A DNA stretch of 64,000 bases from Paenibacillus albus (GTDB lineage: Bacteria > Bacillota > Bacilli > Paenibacillales > Paenibacillaceae), in the NCBI RefSeq assembly GCF_003952225.1, contig NZ_CP034437.1:2432501-2496500 (forward strand), given 5' to 3'. The notes below the pieces were generated by a model. It was not told where the DNA came from and made no database searches. It saw only the letters and a program-made list of their open reading frames with translations. How positions within the stretch are numbered: the stretch's first letter is position 1; each line of letters opens with the position of its first letter. Position numbers and translations under genes: made by a program. Shown in pieces: positions 17,577 to 25,708 of this stretch.

Positions 17577-17615
17577 AACAGGCTGCCGCAGGTTTCTTGC
17601 GGCAGCCTGTTTTAT
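17577..17615 (+). terminator. Terminator after the Gfo/Idh/MocA gene
   Basis: Arms AACAGGCTGCCGCA (17577-17590) and TGCGGCAGCCTGTT pair perfectly around a short loop and run into TTTTATT. Confidence 0.85.
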
Positions 17616-17634
17616 TAACGAGCAGGGGGCATCT

Positions 17635-18657
17635 ATGTACGAGACCTTAATCATCCAGGCAGTAAGAGAGCATTATGCAATAGAGGTAGAAGAAGTAGAA
17701 TTGCTGTCGCATTCAAACAAGATGGTCTACCAAATACGTACGAGCAACGATGAGGCCTATATTTTTGACATACACTTGAACCAACATAAAGAAGGCAGGA
17801 TGTCGAACAAAGAGAATGAGAAATATTATACCGAGGATGCAATCGCGTCTGAAGCGCACATCTTACATGTATTAAATCGTGAATATCCAGAGCTTCGTTC
17901 ACCAGCTCCGATTCGAAACAAAGCCGGCCAATTGGTAAGCTCTATCACGATCCAAGGTATAGACGCGTTATGTACATTTAGAAAATACATTGCCGGGCGA
18001 GAGCTTAAGAAAGACACATCAGAGGCTTATTTGCAGCAAGCCTACGAGGCTGGTATTATCGCTGCAAAGATCCATCAGTGCTCTAATCAGCATTTTAATG
18101 ATATGCATCTCAGCAGACCGATCCATAAGCAGCCGCATGTACAGCGAATAGTAGATACCATCAGGCTGGGGATTGACGTTGGAACGATTACACCGGCTCA
18201 ATTTGATATCGTAAACCGATCACTCGCTTTTGTTATGCATAGAATGGACGAGATGGATAAAGACGCGCCCTATTATGTAGGGATTGTCCATACGGATTTG
18301 CGCGATGCGAATCTGTTGTTTGATGGCGAGCGTGTCATTCCGATCGATTTCGGCAGATGTGTCTATGGTTATCTGTTATACGATTTGGGAGAGATGAGCG
18401 CACACATGGGTGGGGATGAGGTTCCGGTCTTGCAGCAGCTTATTCGCGGATACCACTCCATACGTAAGCTGACGCCATATGATCTGGTTACGATTGAAGC
18501 ATTTAGGATGCTGTTTATTCTCAGTGTTGTGGCCGAGCAGATCTTGCAGAGGGACAATTCCTATGTTGCAACTACGCTCCAAAGATTGACGGAAGCCGAT
18601 TTAGTAAACTTATTGTCAGACAAGCCCGTCATCCAAGGGATAAGAGATGTCATATAA
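17635..18657 (+). CDS. Aminoglycoside-phosphotransferase-fold kinase
   Basis: A 340-residue protein with the APH/choline-kinase fold. The catalytic loop HTDLRDANLLF gives His219, Asp221 and Asn226, and IDFGRC supplies the metal-binding Asp238. All key residues are present, so it should be active. Relatives phosphorylate small hydroxylated molecules; from the neighbourhood, a sugar or sugar alcohol is a reasonable guess. It lies between terminators but in the sense of the sugar operon. Resistance to antibiotics is not implied. Confidence 0.8.
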   Translation: MYETLIIQAVREHYAIEVEEVELLSHSNKMVYQIRTSNDEAYIFDIHLNQHKEGRMSNKENEKYYTEDAIASEAHILHVLNREYPELRSPAPIRNKAGQLVSSITIQGIDALCTFRKYIAGRELKKDTSEAYLQQAYEAGIIAAKIHQCSNQHFNDMHLSRPIHKQPHVQRIVDTIRLGIDVGTITPAQFDIVNRSLAFVMHRMDEMDKDAPYYVGIVHTDLRDANLLFDGERVIPIDFGRCVYGYLLYDLGEMSAHMGGDEVPVLQQLIRGYHSIRKLTPYDLVTIEAFRMLFILSVVAEQILQRDNSYVATTLQRLTEADLVNLLSDKPVIQGIRDVI

Positions 18658-18667
18658 TCGGGGCTAA

Positions 18668-18700
18668 GAAATGATTCGAGAAGGAATCATTTCTTTTTTT
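18668..18700 (+). terminator. Terminator after the kinase-fold gene
   Basis: Perfect 10-bp arms GAAATGATTC/GAATCATTTC around a 6-base loop are followed by seven T. Confidence 0.9.
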
Positions 18701-18779
18701 GTAGAAGCGCGGCGAATGGTGTAGTCAATGTGTTTGAAACAGGAAAAAATAACACACTAAAAGCAAAAGTAAACACATT

Positions 18780-18806
18780 ATGCGTTTAAATGAAAACGCA
18801 TACAAT
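18780..18806 (+). promoter_or_regulatory. CcpA cre site and palindrome at the promoter of the second sugar-binding-protein gene
   Basis: ATGAAAACGCATACA (18790-18804) matches WTGNAARCGNWWWCA at every position and overlaps a TACAAT -10 element (18801-18806), the same arrangement as at 15150. It lies within an 8-bp inverted repeat ATGCGTTT/AAACGCAT (18780-18801). Upstream, AACACAC and AAACACA repeats (18750-18778) could be binding sites of the AraC-type regulator. Confidence 0.7.
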
Positions 18807-18848
18807 AAGGTTGTACTCGGGAACGAGTAAAAATAGGGAGGTTACCAG

Positions 18849-20297
18849 ATGGAGAATGTAAAGATGCAGCCAACGAACAAAAACAAAAAGTTTGTAGCAT
18901 TGTCATTAACTGCAATTACAGCACTGTCATTAACACTTGCAGGCTGTGGTAGCAGTAATAACAACAACGCAGCATCCACCGATGGGAACACGAACACAGC
19001 TAAAGCAGACAACACTGCTGCAGCAAACAACACTGCTAAAGCAGACGACACAGCTAAAGCAGACAACACAGCGGCTTCTGACGAAAAAGTAACAATTGAT
19101 TTCTGGTTCCCGTGGGGCGGAGATTTCCAAAAGGACTTTAAAAAGACAGTAGTAGATCCTTTTGAAGCAGCACATCCAAACATTAAAGTAAAAATGACTT
19201 TCGTAGAAACGACAGGTCAAACACAAGCATCCGATAAATTGCTGACTGCTATCGCAGGGGGCAACCCGCCTGACGTAGCATTGTTCGACCGTTTCTTGAT
19301 CGGTTCATGGGCTGCTAAAGGCTCCCTGACTGATATCAAAGGAATGATGGACGCTGACGGCGAACTGAAACCTGATGACTACTACCCAGGTCTGTGGGCA
19401 GAAGTTGTTTACAAAGACGGCGTGTACGGCTTGCCGTGGGGTACAGATAACCGCGCAATGTACTACAACAAAACTTTGATGAAACAAGCCGGACTTGATC
19501 CTGAGAAGCCGCCAACTACTCTTGAAGAGTTGGATGCAATGGCTGAGAAGATCTTCAAAAAAGGCAAAAACGGCAAATACGATCAAATCGGCTTCATTCC
19601 TTGGATGAACCAAGGCTTCTTCTATACACAAGCTTGGAACTGGGGCGGTAAGTGGGAAGATGCTGACCACAACCTGACTCCAAACGATCCGCAAAACGTA
19701 AAAGCTCTTCAATGGATGGCAGATTATGCGAAGAAGTATGACATTGCCAACCTGACTAGCTTCTCCGATGCAATGGGTCAAACAGGTATGAACCCTATCT
19801 GGTCCGGTAAAGTCGGCTTCGCGTTCGACGGAAACTGGGTACTCAACGACTTGGCGAAATACAAACCAAACTTTGAGTGGGGCGTAGCTCCAATGCCAGC
19901 AGCTGAAGGTCACCCTTCGGTTACATGGGTAGGCGGCTGGTCGTATGTAATTCCTAAAGGCTCTAAGCATGAGCAAGCTGCTTATGAGTTCTTGAAATTC
20001 GTAGCAGGTAAAGAAGGTACGCTTGACTATGCTAAACGTGCTAACGCAGGTAACGATATCACGGCTATGCCTGCAGTTAACGATGAGCTTAAACTTGCAG
20101 ACAATCCGAACCTGAAAGTGTTCCTTGATCTGATGCCAACTGCATTCACAAGACCGGTTACACCAGTAGGCTCCTTCCTCTGGAACGAAACAATGCGCGT
20201 ACAAGATTTGGCGATCCATGGTAAAGGCGATGCACAAGCCCTTCTTGACGAAGTTAAGAAGAACGTTGATGCAGAGCTAGCTAAGGTTGGCGGCTAA
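18849..20297 (+). CDS. Sugar-binding lipoprotein of an ABC transporter (second copy)
   Basis: A 482-residue family-1 solute-binding protein with lipobox LTLAGC near residue 33. A linker built from imperfect repeats of TAKAD[ND] occupies about residues 50-75. The binding body starts at VTIDFWFPWGGDF and closely follows that of the first copy (15186), including VETTGxTQASDKLLTAIA and RPVTPVGSFLWNET. Codon use is strongly biased (GCT, AAA, GTA), unlike the first copy, which suggests high expression. It precedes the two permease genes after a stem-loop and is the obvious binding subunit of that importer. Confidence 0.93.
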   Translation: MENVKMQPTNKNKKFVALSLTAITALSLTLAGCGSSNNNNAASTDGNTNTAKADNTAAANNTAKADDTAKADNTAASDEKVTIDFWFPWGGDFQKDFKKTVVDPFEAAHPNIKVKMTFVETTGQTQASDKLLTAIAGGNPPDVALFDRFLIGSWAAKGSLTDIKGMMDADGELKPDDYYPGLWAEVVYKDGVYGLPWGTDNRAMYYNKTLMKQAGLDPEKPPTTLEELDAMAEKIFKKGKNGKYDQIGFIPWMNQGFFYTQAWNWGGKWEDADHNLTPNDPQNVKALQWMADYAKKYDIANLTSFSDAMGQTGMNPIWSGKVGFAFDGNWVLNDLAKYKPNFEWGVAPMPAAEGHPSVTWVGGWSYVIPKGSKHEQAAYEFLKFVAGKEGTLDYAKRANAGNDITAMPAVNDELKLADNPNLKVFLDLMPTAFTRPVTPVGSFLWNETMRVQDLAIHGKGDAQALLDEVKKNVDAELAKVGG

Positions 20298-20323
20298 ATC
20301 TAAGCAAGCATGAATAAGGAGTA

Positions 20324-20362
20324 AGAGGGTTGGGCGGATACATTCCGCCCTTCTCTCTCTTT
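20324..20362 (+). terminator. Intercistronic stem-loop, likely partial terminator
   Basis: GGGCGGA/TCCGCCC with flanking weaker pairs (20324-20358) is followed by TTTATAC. Placed between binding-protein and permease genes, it would give more binding protein than permease, a common pattern in sugar importers. Confidence 0.6.
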
Positions 20363-20397
20363 ATACAGAATTGAACCGATAGAGGGAGGTAATGGGA

Positions 20398-21348
20398 GTG
20401 GCAACAGTCGGAACTACCACTAAAGATAATACGGCTGCCCTTGTGCAGACGAAGAGAAAGAAAGCTACGAAGTTTGAGACTAAACTCGCGCTGTTCGGTT
20501 TGCTTTTTGCATCACCTTGGATCTTGGGTTTGCTTATGTTTAATGTTTATCCACTGCTAGCTTCAGCTTATTACAGCTTTACCACTTACAGCATCCTGGA
20601 GCCTGGGAAGTTTGTGGGATTCGAGAACTATACGACGTTGTTCAAAGATGATGTCTTCTGGAAAAGTATTTCGAATACGCTGTACTACACATTTATTTTT
20701 GTACCATTGAGCATTGTGCAAGGTGTAGCACTCGCTATGCTTCTGAACTTGAAAATCAAAGGTCAAGGCATTTATAGAACGCTGTTCTTCATTCCTAGCT
20801 TGGTTCCGGAAATTGCGACAGTTATCATCTGGCTGTGGCTGCTTAACCCGCAATTCGGACTCGTGAACTTCTGGCTAGATAAAATTGGAATTTCTGGACC
20901 GCCGTGGATCGGTAGTGAAGCTTGGTCTAAGCCTTCGTTGATTCTCATGAGCTTGTGGGGAACAGGGCAAGCGGTCGTTATATATTTGGCTGGTTTGCAG
21001 GATGTGCCGCAGGACTATTATGATGCTGCACAAGTGGACGGAGCCAATGCTTGGCAGCGTATGCGGACAATCACATTGCCGCTGCTCACGCCAGTTATCT
21101 TCTTTAACATGATTATGGGTATGATCGGCGCGTTGCAGAACTTCGTTCTGCCTTACACCCTTACAAACGGTCAAGGAACTCCGGCCAATTCCATGATGTT
21201 CTACGTTATGTATTTGTACACGAACGGATTTGCTTATCTGAAGATGGGCTACGCCTCAGCGATGGCATGGATTCTGTTTATCATCGTTGTCGCACTAACG
21301 GCAATCATTTTCGCTACGCAAAAACGCTGGGTCCACTATCAAAGGTAG
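20398..21348 (+). CDS. ABC sugar permease, MalF/UgpA type
   Basis: A 316-residue inner-membrane subunit with six predicted helices. The cytoplasmic EAA loop is seen at YDAAQVDGANAWQRMRTITL, which docks the ATPase. I choose GTG at 20398, 8 bases after GGGAGG; an ATG six bases earlier is only two bases from the ribosome site. It pairs with the MalG-type permease that follows after 22 bases. No ATPase gene is in the locus, so a shared MsmX-type ATPase is expected. Confidence 0.93.
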   Translation: MATVGTTTKDNTAALVQTKRKKATKFETKLALFGLLFASPWILGLLMFNVYPLLASAYYSFTTYSILEPGKFVGFENYTTLFKDDVFWKSISNTLYYTFIFVPLSIVQGVALAMLLNLKIKGQGIYRTLFFIPSLVPEIATVIIWLWLLNPQFGLVNFWLDKIGISGPPWIGSEAWSKPSLILMSLWGTGQAVVIYLAGLQDVPQDYYDAAQVDGANAWQRMRTITLPLLTPVIFFNMIMGMIGALQNFVLPYTLTNGQGTPANSMMFYVMYLYTNGFAYLKMGYASAMAWILFIIVVALTAIIFATQKRWVHYQR

Positions 21349-21370
21349 AGAATAGAAGGGAGAAGGCTTC

Positions 21371-22207
21371 ATGGAGACTAGTAGCAGACTTACGATCTTT
21401 CAGAGGGGATTTGCTCATGCTGTTCTAATTATTATGGGCGCATTTTTCTTATCTCCTTTTCTATGGATGGTATCCACATCTCTCAAATCGAACGCTGAAT
21501 TGTTCCTGTGGCCGCCGAAGTGGATTCCAAGCACTATGGTATGGAGAAACTATCCGGATGCCATTGATTACATTCCGTTCTTCAAATATTTATCAAACTC
21601 ACTTCTTATTTCAGGTCTCGCAACTATAGCGGTATTGATCTCTTGTCCGCTTGTTGCGTACAGCTTGGCGCGTATTCCTTGGAAAGGCGCAAAGCCGCTC
21701 TTCGGCGCAACATTGATCGTTATGATGATGCCTTACCAAGTAACAATGATTCCAATCTTTATCACGTTCAAAAACATCGGTTGGGTAGGAACAAACATTC
21801 CATTGTGGCTTCCGGCATTATTCGGTGCTCCGTTCTATATCTTCTTGCTTCGCCAGTTCTTCATGGGCTTGCCTAAGGAGCTTGAGGATGCTGCACGTAT
21901 CGACGGTGCGTCTGAGCTGCGTATCTACTCGCAAATCATGCTTCCACTTTGTAAGCCTGCTTTGCTGACGATCGCATTGTTCCAATTCATGGGCAGCTGG
22001 AAGGACTATCAAGGTCCGCTCATCTACTTGTCCGACGAGAGCCAGTATACGCTCATGCTTGGTATGCAAGCGTTCAAGTCTCAGCACGGTGCTGAATGGC
22101 AGCTGATGATGGCTACTCTCGTTATGATTACATTGCCAATTATGATTCTGTACTTCTTGGTTCAAAAAGCGTTCATTCGCGGTATCACATTTACAGGTAT
22201 TAAATAA
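21371..22207 (+). CDS. ABC sugar permease, MalG/UgpE type
   Basis: A 278-residue subunit with six membrane helices. The EAA loop is EDAARIDGASELRIYSQIML, in the expected place about 90 residues from the C-terminus. The ATG follows AAGGGAGAAGG. It forms the heterodimeric channel with the upstream MalF-type permease, and the downstream isomerase and mannosidase genes follow closely in one operon. Confidence 0.93.
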   Translation: METSSRLTIFQRGFAHAVLIIMGAFFLSPFLWMVSTSLKSNAELFLWPPKWIPSTMVWRNYPDAIDYIPFFKYLSNSLLISGLATIAVLISCPLVAYSLARIPWKGAKPLFGATLIVMMMPYQVTMIPIFITFKNIGWVGTNIPLWLPALFGAPFYIFLLRQFFMGLPKELEDAARIDGASELRIYSQIMLPLCKPALLTIALFQFMGSWKDYQGPLIYLSDESQYTLMLGMQAFKSQHGAEWQLMMATLVMITLPIMILYFLVQKAFIRGITFTGIK

Positions 22208-22237
22208 TAATAGCGGTTGCAAAGGGAGAGGAATGTC

Positions 22238-23107
22238 ATTAAGCTGCAAATCGGAACACGCATACCACCGAAGATCGGTGCGCAAGGGTTGGAGTCAACG
22301 GCTGCATGGGCTGCTTCGGTAGGACTGGATACACTGGATGTACCTCGTCTGAATTCGGAAGTTAAACAAATTCTCGACGCTGCGGGACTTGGTATCGGCT
22401 CCGTTGATGCTCACGGAACTGGCGCATTGCTTAGCAGAGATGATGCACGCCGTGAAGCGGCAGCGGTATCGGTTAAACAGCAGATGACTGAAATGGCTGC
22501 TAACGGCGGTAAAGTGATGTTCATGTGCCTTGTGCCTGAGGATCATACTACGCCGCGCAGCGAAAGCTTCGCTCTCTTCAAAGATAGCTTCCCGGATGTT
22601 ATCCGCCATGCGGAGCAACAAGGAATCTATGTTGCGATTGAAGGCTGGCCAGGTCCTGCTCCGCACTATCCGACAATCGGATGTACACCGGAGATGTGGC
22701 GTGCAATGTTTGAAGCGATCCCTTCCAAACATTTCGGTCTGAACTATGATCCATCTCATATGGTTCGTCTCGGCATTGATCATCTGCGCGCATTGTCAGA
22801 GTTCGGTGAACGCGTCAATCACGTACACGGCAAAGATACAGAGATTCTGACTGACGAGCTGTACGAATGCGGCGTTCTTGAAGCGACGTTCGGCGCGAAG
22901 TACGGATTCTCGGAAGGCTCATGGCGTTACACGATTCCAGGCCACGGTGCAGTGGAATGGAGTAAAGTTGCTGTAAGACTTGATCGCCTCGGCTATCAAG
23001 GCGCCATCGGTATCGAGCTTGAAGATCACCGTTTCTGGGGCACGATCGAGAAGGAGCAAGAAGGCGTTATTAAAGCTAAGGAGCATCTTGCGCTCTATTT
23101 CAAATAG
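22238..23107 (+). CDS. Sugar phosphate isomerase/epimerase, TIM-barrel type
   Basis: An AP-endonuclease-2-like TIM barrel of about 289 residues. Metal-binding positions are suggested by EGWPG, NYDPSHMVRLG, HVHGKDTE and the final IGIELEDHRFWG. Such enzymes interconvert ketoses or act on sugar phosphates. The start is unusual: the strong AAAGGGAGAGG (22221-22231) is followed 6 bases later by an in-frame ATT at 22238, giving a (M)KLQIGTRIPPKIGAQG N-terminus that fits the family. The TTG at 22217 lies before the ribosome site and the nearby ATG is out of frame. A CTG at 22244 is a weaker choice. Confidence 0.85.
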   Translation: MKLQIGTRIPPKIGAQGLESTAAWAASVGLDTLDVPRLNSEVKQILDAAGLGIGSVDAHGTGALLSRDDARREAAAVSVKQQMTEMAANGGKVMFMCLVPEDHTTPRSESFALFKDSFPDVIRHAEQQGIYVAIEGWPGPAPHYPTIGCTPEMWRAMFEAIPSKHFGLNYDPSHMVRLGIDHLRALSEFGERVNHVHGKDTEILTDELYECGVLEATFGAKYGFSEGSWRYTIPGHGAVEWSKVAVRLDRLGYQGAIGIELEDHRFWGTIEKEQEGVIKAKEHLALYFK

Positions 23108-23136
23108 GTAACTGTTCGAAGGTGGGAAAATCGATA

Positions 23137-25620
23137 ATGTCTGAACGGACTCGCATTCATATGATCGGCAATGCGCATTTGGATCCAGTGTGGCTATGGC
23201 AATGGCAAGAAGGTTATGCGGAAATCAAAGCGACTTTCCGATCAGCGCTTGACCGGATGAAGGAATTTCCCGATTTTATCTTTACTTGTGCGGGTGCCGC
23301 ATATTACGAATGGGTGGAAGAGAATGCTCCAGAGATGTTCGAGGAAATCCGGGAGCGTGTTAAGGAAGGTAGATGGGTAATCGTAGGGGGCTGGTGGATC
23401 CAGCCCGACTGCAATCTCCCGTCAGGTGAATCCTTCGCGAGACATAGCCTGTATTCTCAGCGATATTTCAAGGAGAAATTCGGTGTAACCGCCAATGTCG
23501 GTTATAACGTCGATTCGTTCGGGCACCATGGCATGCTGCCGCAAATTCTCAAGAAGAGCGGCATGGACTATTACGTGTTCATGCGTCCAGGACAGCATGA
23601 GAAAGAAATGGACAAAGATTTGTTCTGGTGGCAGAGCGCTGACGGCAGCCGTGTAATGACATTCCGGATTCCTTTCAGTTACGGTAACTGGTGGAAAACA
23701 GGGGATGCCGTTGTAGAGAAGACACGCGCTGTTGCGGCACTAGCTGATGAACATGGTCACGGGTATATGAATTTCTATGGTGTAGGCAACCATGGTGGTG
23801 GACCAACGATTGCAAATCTGCATTCGGTACACAAGCTTCAGGAAGAACTTGGGGCAGATCGGATTGCCCTGAGTTCTCCTAACCGCTACTTTGCAGAGAT
23901 GAGCGAAATGTATAGCGATACCATTCCAGTACATAGCGATGATCTGCAGCACCATGCAAGCGGCTGCTATTCGACTCACTCTGAATCGAAAGCTGATAAC
24001 CGGCGCAGCGAGCACCGATTGTTGACCTCCGAGAAATTCTCGACCCTTGCCCATCAGTTACTGGCACTGCCGTATCCTAGCCAGAAGCTGCAGCAAGGCT
24101 GGAAGAATGTCATGTTCAATCATTTCCACGATATTATGGGAGGCTGCAGCATTAAAGAGGCTTACCGGGATGCAAGAGAAGCCTATGGTGAATCGCTTCA
24201 GATTGCAGCGGTAACACTCAATGCAGCACTTCAGAAGATATCGTGGTCGATTGATACGATGAAAGAAGGCATTACTCCGCTAAGTAAAGATAAGGACTGG
24301 GTGCTATGGGAGCAAGACGACAAAGGCATTCCGCTTGTCGTATTCAACCCGCATTCATGGGATATCGCAGCGCCTGTTCAAGTGAATAAGAACGTGGCTG
24401 GCGTCACGGATGAGAACGGAACTCCGATACTCGCTCAGAGAGTGCGAGGCTCGAGAACGAATGGCTCTGAGGATAAGTACGATACCTTATTCATGGGTCA
24501 TATTCCTGCGCTTGGCTATCGCGTCTACTGGTTATACAGAGATAAGCAGCAAGAAGCGGAAGCTTCCAGTCTCGTGCTGCATGCGGAAGACAATGTGCTT
24601 GAGAACGATTATATCCGATTGGAATTGGAAGCTCATACCGGCTACATTAAGAAGTTGACCGACAAACGGTTGGGCCTTGATGTGCTCTCAGGTAACGGAG
24701 CAGTTCCAATCGTCATCGATGAGCATGATAGTGATACGTGGAGTCACGGAATCTTCCAGTTCCGTAACGAAATTGCCAAATTCGCAGATGCCGAGATCCG
24801 GCTGATGGAAAGAGGACCACTTCGTGCGAGACTTCGGGTGACAAGTCGCTATAATCGCTCTGTGTTGCGGCAAGATTTTATTCTCTATCATGACCGGCCT
24901 GAGATTGAGGTTCAAGTCAAATTGGACTGGCGTGAAGAGCATAAGATGCTTAAACTCTCTTTCCCTGTAAACGTAGAGCAGCCTAAGGCAACGTATGAAA
25001 TTCCGTACGGACATATCGAGCGTCCAACGAACGGCGAAGAAGAACCGGGGCAGCAATGGCTCGACGTGACGGGATTGGCAACGGGAACATCGCAAACGTA
25101 TGGGCTGTCAGTTCTGAATGACAGTAAATACAGCTCCGATGTCCTTGATAACGATCTCAGGCTGACAGTCGTTCGCAGTCCGATATTCGCAGATCACTTC
25201 GGTGTAAGAGACGAGTGGTGCGAGTTCATGGATCAAGGTGTTCAGGAATTCAAATACGGCCTGGTTCCTCATGCCGGTGGCTGGCAGGATGCTCAGGTTG
25301 CTCAGAAGGCCTACGAACTCAATGTACCGCCCGTGTCGATCGTTGAGACCTATCATGAAGGCTCGCTGCCGCAAAGCTTCGCCGGCATTCAAGTTTCATC
25401 GGATCAGATCATCGCGACTGCGTTCAAGAAGGCGGAGGACGGAGATGGCTATATTCTCCGTTGCTACGAAACTTCTGGCCGAGAAGCGACGACTTCGATC
25501 GCGATTCCAATGCTCGGACGGAAGTGGGATGCAGCATTCGGAGCATGTGAGATCAAGACATTCCGTATACCGTTATCCGCAGCGGATGAGGTCATCGAGA
25601 ACAATTTGATAGAATTCTAG
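23137..25620 (+). CDS. Alpha-mannosidase, glycoside hydrolase family 38
   Basis: An 827-residue enzyme. The zinc-binding start GNAHLDPVWLWQW gives His14 and Asp16; the catalytic nucleophile is Asp126 in NVDSFGHHG. Later family parts include HSESKADNRRSEHRLL and FNHFHDIMGGCS. The C-terminal beta domain carries HDSDTWSHGI. There is no signal peptide, so it acts in the cytoplasm on imported alpha-mannosides. The ATG at 23137 follows AAGGTGGG by about 11 bases; a GTG at 23122 is possible. It defines the substrate class of the locus: alpha-linked mannose oligosaccharides or glycoconjugates. Confidence 0.95.
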   Translation: MSERTRIHMIGNAHLDPVWLWQWQEGYAEIKATFRSALDRMKEFPDFIFTCAGAAYYEWVEENAPEMFEEIRERVKEGRWVIVGGWWIQPDCNLPSGESFARHSLYSQRYFKEKFGVTANVGYNVDSFGHHGMLPQILKKSGMDYYVFMRPGQHEKEMDKDLFWWQSADGSRVMTFRIPFSYGNWWKTGDAVVEKTRAVAALADEHGHGYMNFYGVGNHGGGPTIANLHSVHKLQEELGADRIALSSPNRYFAEMSEMYSDTIPVHSDDLQHHASGCYSTHSESKADNRRSEHRLLTSEKFSTLAHQLLALPYPSQKLQQGWKNVMFNHFHDIMGGCSIKEAYRDAREAYGESLQIAAVTLNAALQKISWSIDTMKEGITPLSKDKDWVLWEQDDKGIPLVVFNPHSWDIAAPVQVNKNVAGVTDENGTPILAQRVRGSRTNGSEDKYDTLFMGHIPALGYRVYWLYRDKQQEAEASSLVLHAEDNVLENDYIRLELEAHTGYIKKLTDKRLGLDVLSGNGAVPIVIDEHDSDTWSHGIFQFRNEIAKFADAEIRLMERGPLRARLRVTSRYNRSVLRQDFILYHDRPEIEVQVKLDWREEHKMLKLSFPVNVEQPKATYEIPYGHIERPTNGEEEPGQQWLDVTGLATGTSQTYGLSVLNDSKYSSDVLDNDLRLTVVRSPIFADHFGVRDEWCEFMDQGVQEFKYGLVPHAGGWQDAQVAQKAYELNVPPVSIVETYHEGSLPQSFAGIQVSSDQIIATAFKKAEDGDGYILRCYETSGREATTSIAIPMLGRKWDAAFGACEIKTFRIPLSAADEVIENNLIEF

Positions 25621-25630
25621 TTGAATGCAT

Positions 25631-25668
25631 AGAGCCCTGTATGAAGCTGATAGATACGGGGCTCTTTG
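25631..25668 (+). terminator. Terminator of the mannoside operon
   Basis: Arms AGAGCCCTGTAT (25631-25642) and ATACGGGGCTCT pair with one G-U or mismatch and are followed by TTTGTGTTT. Confidence 0.8.
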
Positions 25669-25708
25669 TGTTTGATAAGTAAAACATACCTTAGGAGATG
25701 ATCTTTGT

